From contig LCPX01000008.1 in the NCBI GenBank assembly GCA_001003855.1, forward strand, positions 1-22,079: DNA of 22,079 nucleotides, written 5' to 3'. How positions within the stretch are numbered: the first letter of the stretch is position 1; each line of letters starts with the position of its first letter. The notes below the pieces were generated by a model, which saw only the letters and a list, made by a program, of their open reading frames with translations, had not been told where the DNA came from and made no database searches. The stretch comes from Candidatus Moranbacteria bacterium GW2011_GWE1_49_15 (GTDB taxonomy: Bacteria > Patescibacteriota > Minisyncoccia > Moranbacterales > GWC2-37-73). Made by a program: the position numbers and the translations under genes. Positions 1 through 6,695 of the stretch are shown here, piece after piece.

Positions 1-101
1 TGAAATTCGAGATTTGCCCAATAAGCTAATTTCTTTTTCCTAATGCCTAGCTATTATAGCAGGGCGGGAAATTGAAATCAATGCTCCGGAGAGAGGGATT
101 C

Positions 102-119
102 TTAACAGGTTGCACACCT
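102..119 (+). repeat. 18-bp direct repeat, copy 1
   Basis: The 18-mer TTAACAGGTTGCACACCT recurs at 692-709 with one mismatch, and a loosely similar GAGGG-containing stretch precedes both copies. This copy lies just upstream of the promoter at 132-160. Its function is unknown. It could be a regulatory site or the edge of a duplicated segment. Confidence 0.5.
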
Positions 120-131
120 TTTTATCAACCA

Positions 132-160
132 TTGACAAAATATTAAAAATATGCTAAACT
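132..160 (+). promoter_or_regulatory. sigma-A type promoter of the structured RNA
   Basis: A perfect -35 TTGACA (132-137), a 17-nt spacer and -10 TAAACT (155-160) preceded by TGC are seen. The spacer closely resembles that of the promoter at 20279-20307. Transcription would start near 167 and run into the structured RNA. Confidence 0.75.
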
Positions 161-167
161 GCCATGT

Positions 168-474
168 AAAATAAAAAATAGGTTTCCGTCAAAAGGCGGA
201 GTGGCCAAAACAAATGACAGGGATTGGATCCCAAGGAGGAAGCATATGCGATTAAAATCGTAGCAGTAAGGAGGAAAAAGGTTGCCGCCTTCAAAGCAAT
301 AGGGCAACCAAGGGTTAAGAGCCATTCGATACTGTATGTAAGGGAAATCCTTCGGATTATGCCGAAGAGACAAAATCCTTGCAAGAACGGTTGAGAATGT
401 CCCGGATCTGGCCCATCCGAAAGCTCCGCACCATGAAGTCCCGCGTATTCGTACGTCGGGACTTTTTTCTTTTT
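168..474 (+). ncRNA. unidentified structured RNA, about 300 nt
   Basis: The segment lies between a strong promoter and a strong terminator and has no convincing long ORF. It contains many helices: a GGTTGCC/GGCAACC stem (about 280-309), a GGGAT/ATCCC hairpin near 222-234, CTTCGG/CCGAAG near 351-367, and a long-range pairing of GCGGAG (about 199) with CTCCGC (about 424), nested with GGCC/GGCC. Two AAGGAGG motifs sit inside, the first followed at SD spacing by a five-codon ORF (MRLKS) and the second by a six-codon TTG ORF. I do not see the conserved motifs of RNase P, tmRNA, SRP or the standard riboswitches. A long stem closed by its ends is reminiscent of 6S RNA, but the length and central bubble do not clearly fit. 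A leader of the ORF at 575 is possible, but the terminator argues for a stand-alone RNA. Confidence 0.5.
436..474 (+). terminator. rho-independent terminator of the structured RNA
   Basis: The stem AAGTCCCGCGTA/TACGTCGGGACTT has one bulged T and a TTCG tetraloop, followed by a run of six T and further T-rich sequence. Confidence 0.9.
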
Positions 475-574
475 CCGGCCTATAAGCGGCGCAAAGATGT
501 ATCGAAGAAAGAGTCATGGTAAAAGTCCTTTTCCAAGTCAGGCGTTGAGAATTTCTTGCGAAGGCGGTGGTGCT

Positions 575-775
575 ATGCTGGAGTTTTTCAAAAAGCTATT
601 GGGTGTGGATCTGAAAAGATTCCTGTATTTATTGGAAAAGGAAATTTCTCCTGAACTTCTCGTTTTGGAGACGGTACGGGCGAGGGTATTTTTAACAGTT
701 TGCACACCTACTTATGAGCATTCGATGATTTTTTTCAAAAAAAGACTCCTGGCAGGGATTTTTGTTTGTCGGTAA
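575..775 (+). CDS. doubtful small hypothetical ORF
   Basis: An ORF of 66 aa from ATG 575, or 92 aa from ATG 497. Neither start has a good Shine-Dalgarno sequence; GGCGG lies before 575. The product begins MLEFFKKLLGVDLKRFLY, is rich in hydrophobic and basic residues and resembles no family I know. The second copy of the 18-bp direct repeat (692-709) falls inside its 3' half, which lowers confidence that it is a conserved protein. It follows the terminated RNA and precedes the anchored protein at 823. Confidence 0.25.
   Translation: MLEFFKKLLGVDLKRFLYLLEKEISPELLVLETVRARVFLTVCTPTYEHSMIFFKKRLLAGIFVCR
692..709 (+). repeat. 18-bp direct repeat, copy 2
   Basis: TTAACAGTTTGCACACCT differs at one base from the copy at 102-119, 590 bp upstream. 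The two copies bracket the structured RNA. Confidence 0.5.
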
Positions 776-794
776 TCGAAAAATGTTGTAAAAT
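766..794 (+). promoter_or_regulatory. possible promoter for the 823 gene
   Basis: TTGTCG (766-771), a 17-nt spacer and TAAAAT (789-794), placed 28 nt before the start codon at 823. The -35 is imperfect. Confidence 0.4.
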
Positions 795-822
795 ATATCC
801 ATATGTAAATAATTTAAAATAA

Positions 823-1233
823 ATGAAAAAAATCGCCATTATTTTGACTGTCCTGGTCATCTTATCGCTCACGAGCTTCCTGTTTTACAAGCAGTTCGCG
901 GAAAATAAAAATGTTAATGAGGATGCTGGTGATTCGAAAATCGAAACAAGCGAGCCGGCTGACAGTAGCGTTGTCAAATTTGAGAATGGGATGGTTACTC
1001 CGGTTACTCCCCCCGCTCTTCCGACGGATGAAATGGAATATAAAAAAGAAGCGAGCGGCGACCCTGAACAGATTGTGGAGCCGAACGGAGAATTGCCGCA
1101 AATCGCTCCTTTGCCCGTCCTCTTGGAGGCGCAAAGTGAAGGGAGCGAATCGTCGCCCGGGGCTCCTTCCGGATCGGATACAACAGCAAATGGCGATATC
1201 TCTTTTCCAGCACCCCCGACGCTTGTTGAATAG
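823..1233 (+). CDS. membrane-anchored or secreted low-complexity protein
   Basis: A 136-aa protein. Residues 1-22 (KK followed by IAIILTVLVILSLTSFLF) form a signal anchor or signal peptide. The rest is a disordered extracytoplasmic stretch rich in Pro, Ser, Glu and Ala with several 'APP/PALP' patches and no catalytic motif. The start is preceded by an A/T-rich leader with no Shine-Dalgarno sequence, like the housekeeping genes here. It ends 41 nt before the first secreted fibre-like gene, so the two may be co-transcribed and work together at the cell surface. I do not recognise a family; a tether or spacer protein of the envelope is a guess. Confidence 0.65.
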   Translation: MKKIAIILTVLVILSLTSFLFYKQFAENKNVNEDAGDSKIETSEPADSSVVKFENGMVTPVTPPALPTDEMEYKKEASGDPEQIVEPNGELPQIAPLPVLLEAQSEGSESSPGAPSGSDTTANGDISFPAPPTLVE

Positions 1234-1274
1234 ATTGGAAATTTAATATTTTTAATTTTTCTCCATAAATAAAA

Positions 1275-2081
1275 ATGAAAACCAAACTCAAAAAACTCTC
1301 CTATTGGGCCGGAGTGTCCGCAGTGGGAATCGTGCTGGGTCTTTCGCTCCAATTCACACGCGCCTGGGTGGAACCGACCGTAGCCCCTCCAGGAGGGAAC
1401 ATCGGCGCTCCGATCAACACGGGCAACGTAAGCCAGACAAAAAACGGTTTTCTTGGGGCGGTCGGAATGAAATCGACTTCGGGATTGGAAGTGGGTAATG
1501 CTGGAAATGCATATACATATCTGACTTTGCGCGACGACGAATCTCCCAACGGAGTCAAATATATCCATGCTAATTCCAACGTGGTCGGATTCCTCAATGG
1601 GGCGGGGAATTGGATAAATTATTGGGGCGATAACGGGGATTCTTACCAGGTGGGGAACGCCAATGCCAACGACGTATATATCCGTGCCGCAGGAAAGTGG
1701 GCGAGTCAGCTTGGTGGCGGAACCAGCGCTTGGTCTCAAAGCGGAACCACGGTTTATTATAACGGAGGAAACGTCGGAATCGGAACGGCTTCCCCTGGAG
1801 CGAAGTTGGATGTTCAGGGAAATGTTAAGATGGTAAATCATTATTTTGACGCCAATGACGACGGTTGGCTCAGGCTCAGAAATGGAGACAATGGTTCATA
1901 TAAGGATTTGGCAGTCGGAAATATGTGGGTGGACGGAACGCTTAATATCAAATGTCCTTGTGGGACATGTTGGAACACCCAGCAATTCAGCGATGGAAAT
2001 TGCGGTGAGTCAGCGAGTATATGTACTCCGGCAGGATGGAGGGCGGTTTACACTTGGCAGTCTGGCGGTTGCGGAGCGTAA
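1275..2081 (+). CDS. secreted surface / fibre-like protein, paralogue 1
   Basis: A 268-aa protein. A Sec signal peptide (residues 1 to about 31, basic start, hydrophobic core, end near TRAW) is followed by a signature with EPTVAPPGG and GAPINTG that recurs, from memory, in surface proteins of Parcubacteria-type genomes. In the middle (about residues 165-180) is the motif GNVGIGTASPGAKLDVQG, common in tail-fibre and adhesin repeats. The C-terminus is Cys-rich (KCPCGTCW, then three more Cys), suggesting disulfides outside the cell. It has its own terminator (2097-2125). Its N-terminal 45 residues and the corresponding DNA are almost identical to the next gene, while the rest differs. It is probably an adhesin or pilus-associated fibre; the exact role is unknown. 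Confidence 0.75.
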   Translation: MKTKLKKLSYWAGVSAVGIVLGLSLQFTRAWVEPTVAPPGGNIGAPINTGNVSQTKNGFLGAVGMKSTSGLEVGNAGNAYTYLTLRDDESPNGVKYIHANSNVVGFLNGAGNWINYWGDNGDSYQVGNANANDVYIRAAGKWASQLGGGTSAWSQSGTTVYYNGGNVGIGTASPGAKLDVQGNVKMVNHYFDANDDGWLRLRNGDNGSYKDLAVGNMWVDGTLNIKCPCGTCWNTQQFSDGNCGESASICTPAGWRAVYTWQSGGCGA

Positions 2082-2096
2082 AGCATGAATATTGAA

Positions 2097-2125
2097 AAGT
2101 CCCGTCTTTCGGCGGGGCTTTTTTA
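2097..2125 (+). terminator. rho-independent terminator after paralogue 1
   Basis: AAGTCCCG pairs with CGGGGCTT around the loop TCTTTCGG and is followed by T6. It lies 16 nt after the stop codon. Confidence 0.85.
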
Positions 2126-2216
2126 TTTGCCAAAATTTTTTATATTTCCTTCGGTTAAGATTTCCAATTTTATGGTATAGTGAATACAAGTTTAAATTCT
2201 TCTGATAAATAAAAAA

Positions 2217-2924
2217 ATGAAAACCAAACTCAAAAAAATATCCTATTGGGCCGGGGTGGGCGCAGTGGGAATCGTGCTGGGAATCTCTCTCCAATTCACC
2301 CGCGCCTGGGTTGAACCGACCGTTGCTCCTCCGGGAGGGAGTATTGGCGCACCTATTAATACGGGAGATGTAACACAGAAAAAAACCGGAAACATCGGAT
2401 TTGGAATAGATGTACCCGTACCTGGAATTGCTGTGATGGGACAGGGAAGTCTTTCAGGAGGATGGTTCGTGGGTGATCCTGCCGGATCTGGAAATGCCTT
2501 GACCCTAGGTACTTACGGCACAGGAAAGGCCTTGTCCGCATATGAAGGAACTTCTTTTTTTGAGGACGCAGTTGGAATCGGCGAGGGAACGACGACCATC
2601 AGCGCAGGTTTACTGTTGGATGTGCACGGTAAAGTAGGCGCTTCGGAATATTGCGATCAAAACGGAGCGAATTGTAAGACAATTACTATGATGGGCGGTG
2701 GAATCGCCGATTTTAACTCTCTGCCTAGGGGCGATATGGCCGGATATTGCTGGGAATCTGGGACTTCCATTGCTGTTACGTATGCTTCTATCACAAACTC
2801 GGTTGGCCCAAATTTTGTCCTAAGTTCGAAATGTTCGTGTGCTAACGGGTGGTCACTACGAGAAATAGGATCAAAGGTTTCTGGTACGACTTATTATCGA
2901 TATTTTTCTTGCACAAAAAATTAA
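2217..2924 (+). CDS. secreted surface / fibre-like protein, paralogue 2
   Basis: A 235-aa protein. The signal peptide and the EPTVAPPGG...GAPINTG segment match the preceding gene nearly residue for residue, with the same A-rich leader before ATG. The body is different: Gly/Ser-rich with GIGEGTTTISAGLLLDVHG, a variant of the fibre motif GIGT.SP...LDV.G. The Cys-bearing C-terminus (about residues 160-235) ends CTKN. It probably has its own promoter, since TATAGT occurs near 2178 and a terminator separates the two genes. It is likely exported and displayed on the surface. The shared 5' block and divergent 3' parts suggest gene duplication with domain swapping or diversification. Confidence 0.75.
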   Translation: MKTKLKKISYWAGVGAVGIVLGISLQFTRAWVEPTVAPPGGSIGAPINTGDVTQKKTGNIGFGIDVPVPGIAVMGQGSLSGGWFVGDPAGSGNALTLGTYGTGKALSAYEGTSFFEDAVGIGEGTTTISAGLLLDVHGKVGASEYCDQNGANCKTITMMGGGIADFNSLPRGDMAGYCWESGTSIAVTYASITNSVGPNFVLSSKCSCANGWSLREIGSKVSGTTYYRYFSCTKN

Positions 2925-2942
2925 CTTTAATTTAAGTTGGGC

Positions 2943-2979
2943 ATAATAAAAAGAAGGGATGTAACCTTCTTTTTATTAT
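2943..2979. terminator. perfect 15-bp hairpin, terminator (possibly bidirectional)
   Basis: ATAATAAAAAGAAGG (2943-2957) pairs perfectly with 2965-2979 across the loop GATGTAA. The T-rich right arm ends transcription of the paralogue 2 gene, and the A-rich left arm gives U's on the other strand. Confidence 0.85.
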
Positions 2980-3070
2980 CTGGTAAGTCGCCCACGTTAG
3001 CAGGCATGTGCGTTTAAAGTATCAACCCTTGCAGCGTACGGAAGGCTATCTTTTCCGCATGGTATAAAGA

Positions 3071-3092
3071 ACAGAAGGATTAGTCCTTCTGT
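3071..3092 (+). terminator. hairpin over the cysS stop codon
   Basis: ACAGAAGGA and TCCTTCTGT form a 9-bp stem around TTAG, which contains the complement of the cysS stop. The right side continues GTTTTATTTTG, so it acts best as a forward-strand terminator against read-through toward cysS. For the minus strand the T tract is weak. Confidence 0.5.
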
Positions 3093-4495
3093 TTTATTTT
3101 GTATCCTTCCTTGGTGTCTTCGAGACTTCTGAGGTCGTCTGATTTGGCGAAGTCCTTTTCCTTGCGGGCTTGTTCGCGATCAGCAATCAGCTTCCTGATC
3201 TCTTCCGGGATTTCGGCTTGCCCCTGAAGGACCAGTCCGAAGACCGAATTCATTTTCTTCCAATGGGAAAGCAATTTCCCATAATCCTCGGGACTGAAGT
3301 TTCCATCCGCATGAAGGCGGTTGTATTCGCCTATCATTTCGTAAACTATGCTCAATGCGAGCGGCGTGTTAAGATCGTCGTCCATGGCTTCGCCGAAACG
3401 TTTTTCATACCCGGAAATATCCATGGACTGGGCCAGGCTTCCCAGGGCTTGTTCGAATTTCTTGCCGTTGAGCTCCAGTTCCAGAACGAAATCGTTGATC
3501 TTTTGAAGGTTTTTGTGGGCTTGTTCCAAGGATTCCCAGGAAAAATCCAGCTGGGAGCGGTAGTGGGACGAAAGAAAGAGTGTCCGCAGGTCCATCGGCG
3601 AGAATCCTTTTTCCTTGATGTCAGGGAGTGTGAAGAGGTTGCCTTTGGATTTGCTCATTTTTTCTCCTCCCATGAGCAGGTGTCTGGCGTGGAGCCAATA
3701 TTTCACGAATTTCTGCCCGGTGTAACATTCGGTCTGGGCGATTTCCGCTTCGTGGTGGGGGAAGATGTTGTCCTCTCCGCCGGTATGGAAGTCGATCGTG
3801 TTGCCGAGATATTCCGTGCTCATCGCGGAGCATTCGATATGCCAACCCGGGTATCCGAGCGACCAAGGAGATTCCCATTTGAGGACGTGCTCTTTCGGAG
3901 CGTTTATCCAAAGCGCGAAGTCCCAAGGGTTTTTCTTGTCGGGATGCTCTTCGACGCGGGCTCCGACTTTGAGGTTTTCCAAAGTGTTTCCGGAAAGTTT
4001 TCCATAGTCGGCAAAACTGGTTACGTCGAAAAAAACATTGCCGTTCACTTCGTAGGCGTGTCCTTTTTCGAGGAGTTTTTCGATTATCTTGATCATCTGT
4101 CCGACGTGCGCGGTGGCTCTGGGGAAATAGTGGGCCGGCAGGATGTTCATTTCTTTTTCCACTTCCTTGAAATCCGCTTCATAAAAACGCGCGATCTCTT
4201 CGGGAGTTTTCTTTTCCTTCTTGGCCGCCTTGGCGACCTTGTCCTCTCCGCTGTCTCCTTGCGCCAGATCGTCTTCGGTGAGGTGTCCCACGTCCGTGAC
4301 GTTCTTGATCATCTTTACTTCATATCCCTGGTAAGCCAGATATCTCCGAAGAGTATCGGCGAAAAGATAGGAGCGGATGTTGCCGACATGGACGAAGCCA
4401 TAAACGGTCGGCCCGCAAGTATACATCGAAGCCTTGCCGGGATTAGTCGGTTCAAAGAGTTCTTTCTGTTTCGTGAGGGTGTTATAAATTTTCAT
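3080..4495 (-). CDS. cysS: cysteinyl-tRNA synthetase
   Basis: A 471-aa class I aminoacyl-tRNA synthetase that charges tRNA-Cys in the cytoplasm. Visible signatures are YTCGPTVYGFVHVGN near residue 25-40 (zinc Cys plus the HIGH-type HVGN), GWHIECSAM with a second zinc Cys, PHHEAE zinc ligands, and the KMSKSKGN loop near residue 285. The C-terminal anticodon-region helix has the usual REQARKEKDFAKSDDLR, but the following segment is about nine residues shorter than the family pattern (SLEDTKEGY directly after DDLR), a small internal deletion. The start ATG has no Shine-Dalgarno sequence. It is the leftmost of three minus-strand genes (corA-like, S23, cysS); they are separated by repeat DNA, so a single operon is uncertain. 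Confidence 0.97.
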   Translation of the reverse strand: MKIYNTLTKQKELFEPTNPGKASMYTCGPTVYGFVHVGNIRSYLFADTLRRYLAYQGYEVKMIKNVTDVGHLTEDDLAQGDSGEDKVAKAAKKEKKTPEEIARFYEADFKEVEKEMNILPAHYFPRATAHVGQMIKIIEKLLEKGHAYEVNGNVFFDVTSFADYGKLSGNTLENLKVGARVEEHPDKKNPWDFALWINAPKEHVLKWESPWSLGYPGWHIECSAMSTEYLGNTIDFHTGGEDNIFPHHEAEIAQTECYTGQKFVKYWLHARHLLMGGEKMSKSKGNLFTLPDIKEKGFSPMDLRTLFLSSHYRSQLDFSWESLEQAHKNLQKINDFVLELELNGKKFEQALGSLAQSMDISGYEKRFGEAMDDDLNTPLALSIVYEMIGEYNRLHADGNFSPEDYGKLLSHWKKMNSVFGLVLQGQAEIPEEIRKLIADREQARKEKDFAKSDDLRSLEDTKEGYKIKQKD

Positions 4496-4502
4496 GAAAA
4501 CA

Positions 4503-4548
4503 GGTTATAGGGATTAGGTTATAGGTTATGGGGGGGGCTAGGTTTTAG
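4503..4548. repeat. TAGGTTATAGG-type short repeats
   Basis: Imperfect tandem units of AGGTTATAGG, ATTAGGTTATAGG and TAGGTTTTAGG lie between cysS and the S23 gene. The same unit type is found at 6223-6269 and 9232-9268, always just outside coding sequence. Confidence 0.7.
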
Positions 4549-4551
4549 GAA

Positions 4552-4908
4552 TTAATTGTCTAGGGAGTGTCTTAATTTATTCAGCATTCTTAATATTTCG
4601 CCCAATAATTCATCCACCTTAATATAATCTTCTTTTTCGCAAAAGCCAAGTCTTTTTGATATTTCTATTTGAGTTTCCAGTTCAGCTCCGCTACCGAAAG
4701 CGATCATGGTGAATTGGCGATATTCCTTTCTTGTTCCACGCTGTTTGCCTTCCGCTATGTTTGAAGGGATTGATACTGCGCACCTGCGCATTTGTGAAAC
4801 TAAACCGAACATTTCCGTTTTTGGAAAAGCATCCGTGAGTTTATAGACCTCAATAACGAGCTCCATGGACTTCTGCCAGACTATTAAATTTTTATACGAG
4901 CTGATCAT
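4552..4908 (-). CDS. four helix bundle protein (S23 / 23S rRNA-intervening-sequence family)
   Basis: 118 aa from the chosen start. Family hallmarks are YKNLIVWQKSMELV at the start, FPKTEMFGLVSQMRRCAVSI with SNIAEG in the middle, and the pattern FTMIAFGSGAELETQI followed by a C-terminal helix. The family forms small pentameric bundles. It was first seen in insertions of 23S rRNA, but stand-alone copies are common in environmental bacteria and their function is unknown. The ORF can be extended 25 codons upstream to 4983, but that part (VINSFQLISFQLSAL) is encoded by the AGCTGAAAACTGATA repeat and is not family-like, so I start at MISSYKNL. No rRNA is nearby. Confidence 0.9.
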   Translation of the reverse strand: MISSYKNLIVWQKSMELVIEVYKLTDAFPKTEMFGLVSQMRRCAVSIPSNIAEGKQRGTRKEYRQFTMIAFGSGAELETQIEISKRLGFCEKEDYIKVDELLGEILRMLNKLRHSLDN

Positions 4909-4935
4909 GTAATAAGAATATGCGATTTCGGGTAA

Positions 4936-4969
4936 AGCTGATAGCTGAAAACTGATAAGCTGGAAGCTG
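4936..4969. repeat. AGCTGATA/AGCTGAAAACTGATA repeat
   Basis: Degenerate tandem AGCTG units (AGCTGATAGCTGAAAACTG, AAGCTGGAAGCTG) sit between the S23 gene and the end of the CorA-like gene. They explain the spurious N-terminal extension of the S23 ORF. Confidence 0.6.
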
Positions 4970-4973
4970 TTTA

Positions 4974-5882
4974 TTACAACCATTTTTTCGCCTTGAAGGC
5001 TGAAATGGTGAAGATGGAAAGCGTGAACATGATCACCATATGGATCCAGAAGCCATAAGGATGGTTTCCGAAAGGGATCGAGGCGCTCATCGCCAGGATG
5101 TTCGAATAGACGGTCATCGGGAGCATGACGGCGGAGAAGATGGTGAGGACCTTCATGGTCATGTTCAGTTTGTTGGAGAGCAGGGAATTGTTGGTTTCCT
5201 CAAGCGACTCGATCGTTTCCTTGTTTGATTCCAACGAGTTCCAAAGACGGATGTTCGTTCCGATGAGATCCGAGAAGTACGGTTTGATATCGTCAGGGAT
5301 GAAGGGGGTGTTTTTTTGCACCAAGGATTCGAGGATGGACCTTTGCGGTTTCAATGTCCTTCGGAAATTGAGGATATCCCTTTTGACCACGGAAATTTCG
5401 AAAACCATCTCTTTTTCCTGTCCGTTGAAAACGTGGTTCTCGATATTGAGCAGGTTTTCATGGATATGGTCGAGTTTGGGGAAGCAGCTTTCCAAAAGGA
5501 GCGAAAGGACTTGATAGAGGAGATTCGCAGGGCCTTTTTCCATATAAAGCCTCTGCTTGCCTTCGCTGGTGGAAAGTTTGTCGAAAAAATCGGACAATTG
5601 GTAGATTTTTTCCTTGTGTCCGGTGATGAGATGATCGTTCGTCAGGACTATGTCCAATTCTCCCGGATAGGTCGTTCTGGTCTTGGTGTCGAAAAGGGGG
5701 ATATGGATCGTGAGAAACAAGCAATTTTTATATTGCGTCGCGCGCGGCCTGATCGTCGGGGTGATGAATTCCTCGATAGCCAAAGGATGGATATTGAAAT
5801 TCTCCTGGAGGTATAGCACGTCGTCGGCGCTCGGATCCTCGAAGTCCAGCCAGGTCAGATTTTTGTATTTGATGCCTTTCAT
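4974..5882 (-). CDS. corA: CorA-like Mg2+/divalent cation transporter
   Basis: A 302-aa protein of the CorA/MIT superfamily, which forms pentameric inner-membrane channels for Mg2+ or Co2+/Ni2+. The N-terminal part carries a cytoplasmic alpha/beta domain (WLDFEDPSADDVLYLQ, HPLAIEEF). A long helix follows (about 150-245) with the typical LNFRRTLKPQRSILESL. Two C-terminal membrane segments follow (about 245-265 and 278-297). The family signature GMN after TM1 is not present; the aligned residues read AMS in NILAMSASIPF. The C-terminal KAKKWL end is typical. The changed selectivity loop makes the transported ion uncertain. It starts from a promoter divergent to yidD. Confidence 0.9.
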   Translation of the reverse strand: MKGIKYKNLTWLDFEDPSADDVLYLQENFNIHPLAIEEFITPTIRPRATQYKNCLFLTIHIPLFDTKTRTTYPGELDIVLTNDHLITGHKEKIYQLSDFFDKLSTSEGKQRLYMEKGPANLLYQVLSLLLESCFPKLDHIHENLLNIENHVFNGQEKEMVFEISVVKRDILNFRRTLKPQRSILESLVQKNTPFIPDDIKPYFSDLIGTNIRLWNSLESNKETIESLEETNNSLLSNKLNMTMKVLTIFSAVMLPMTVYSNILAMSASIPFGNHPYGFWIHMVIMFTLSIFTISAFKAKKWL

Positions 5883-5923
5883 TTTGTGTTTGTCTTGCGG
5901 CCGAGAGAAGGCCTTATATGGAA

Positions 5924-5950
5924 ATTATACCACGTATTCCCGATTGACAA
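5924..5950 (-). promoter_or_regulatory. promoter of the CorA-like gene
   Basis: On the minus strand, a perfect -10 TATAAT (5924-5929) preceded by TGG, with TTGTCA as -35 (5945-5950). The spacer is a short 15 nt, partly offset by the extended -10. The -35 box overlaps that of the divergent yidD promoter, so the two promoters may compete. Confidence 0.6.
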
Positions 5951-5972
5951 AAGGCCTGTAAAGGTATAGATT
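5944..5972 (+). promoter_or_regulatory. promoter of yidD
   Basis: TTGACA (5944-5949), a 17-nt spacer and TAGATT (5967-5972), or TATAGA at a 15-nt spacer. The start codon at 5982 follows within about 10 nt, so the mRNA would have almost no leader. Confidence 0.6.
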
Positions 5973-5981
5973 TCACGTTAT

Positions 5982-6227
5982 ATGGTCATGAGAAGAATCG
6001 CGTTGTTTTTAATAAGAATATACCAGAAAACCGTCTCTTTGGACCACGGACTGCTTTCGAAGTTTTTCCCAACCAGGATCTGCCGTTTCCATCCGTCCTG
6101 CTCGCATTATACCTATGAAGCGATCGAAAGATTTGGTATAATCAAGGGCATATGGATGGGGTCGAAAAGGATTTTGAGGTGCCACCCCTGGAACGACGGG
6201 GGATATGATCCGGTGCCGAAAGACTAG
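5982..6227 (+). CDS. yidD: YidD membrane protein insertion efficiency factor
   Basis: 81 aa, the normal length for the family. Visible signature: CRFHPSCSHYTYEAIERFG in the middle and RILRCHPWNDGGYDPVP at the end, with an amphipathic N-terminus (ALFLIRIYQKTV) that lies on the inner membrane. Known homologues assist the YidC insertase and usually sit beside rnpA and yidC; here it is alone, which is not rare in reduced genomes. ATG 5982 or ATG 5988 could be the start. There is no Shine-Dalgarno sequence. The stop codon runs straight into TAGGTTATAGG repeats. Confidence 0.95.
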   Translation: MVMRRIALFLIRIYQKTVSLDHGLLSKFFPTRICRFHPSCSHYTYEAIERFGIIKGIWMGSKRILRCHPWNDGGYDPVPKD

Positions 6228-6269
6228 GTTATAGGGGTTAGGGACTAGGGATTAGGTGATAGGTTTTAG
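6223..6269. repeat. TAGGTTATAGG-type short repeats
   Basis: Units ACTAGGTTATAGG, GACTAGGGATTAGG and TGATAGGTTTTAGG begin at the yidD stop codon. Same repeat kind as at 4503-4548 and 9232-9268. Confidence 0.7.
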
Positions 6270-6323
6270 GAAAATACAAAAAACTCAAAATTTGAAATTC
6301 GATTGTTATATAGTTTTAGGTCT

Positions 6324-6361
6324 TTGACAATATGGCAGCCAATATCGTTAACGATATTGGC
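6324..6361 (+). promoter_or_regulatory. promoter-like box with a 24-bp perfect palindrome (candidate operator)
   Basis: A consensus TTGACA at 6324-6329 is followed by a perfect 24-bp palindrome at 6338-6361 (half-site GCCAATATCGTT). A clean -10 at standard spacing is not obvious; the -10 region would fall in the palindrome. There is no T tract, so it is not a terminator. It lies 34 nt before the first of four small Cys-rich genes, and binding of a dimeric repressor here would control that unit. Confidence 0.55.
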
Positions 6362-6394
6362 AAATAACGTGGGTATTTTTCTGTGGAGGATTTC

Positions 6395-6577
6395 ATGGCT
6401 GAACAGAACGGCAATGCTGTAGTTTTCCAAAACCTATCTTGTCTGACTAAAGTTGGAAACGAAATCATCTCCATCATCTTCGGTAGTCCGTCTTGCATGA
6501 ACAGAAGTCATTTTGTCGGAGTATTCGCAAGCCCAGGCTGTTTGGAGTGTCCTCACAAGAAGTTTTTGTCGAAATGA
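6395..6577 (+). CDS. small Cys-rich protein 1, unknown family
   Basis: A 60-aa protein from ATG 6395, chosen because GGAGG sits 5 nt upstream; the in-frame GTG at 6383 would put the Shine-Dalgarno sequence inside the gene. No signal peptide or membrane segment. Cysteines are in NLSCLTK, SPSCMNR and GCLECPHKK, the last being a CxxC followed by His. Protein 4 of this cluster also has GCPHK, so the two may share a fold, possibly a small metal-binding or redox unit. First gene after the palindrome at 6338-6361. Not recognised. Confidence 0.6.
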   Translation: MAEQNGNAVVFQNLSCLTKVGNEIISIIFGSPSCMNRSHFVGVFASPGCLECPHKKFLSK

Positions 6578-6695
6578 AACAGGTCCGTAAAGACAGTCAA
6601 AAAAACACTCAAAGGAGGTGAAGGAGGAGTTTGTTGAAAATTTGGCTAAGGCGTTTTTAGAAAACAACCCTGGCGTTTCATGGAGGATAAGATTT

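Noticed and set aside
168..474. tmRNA, RNase P or SRP RNA
   Set aside because: No tRNA-like ends with CCA, no RNase P core motifs and no SRP apical GGAA loop motif were found.
885..1841. Reverse ORF of 318 codons across the 823 and 1275 genes
   Set aside because: It spans two forward genes with signal peptides; no initiation signal or motif.
3170..4510. Long forward ORF of 446 codons opposite cysS
   Set aside because: It is the antisense shadow of cysS, which has complete synthetase motifs; the shadow has no family features.
4909..4983. 25-codon N-terminal extension of the S23 gene
   Set aside because: It is encoded by a degenerate AGCTG repeat and has no match to the family N-terminus.
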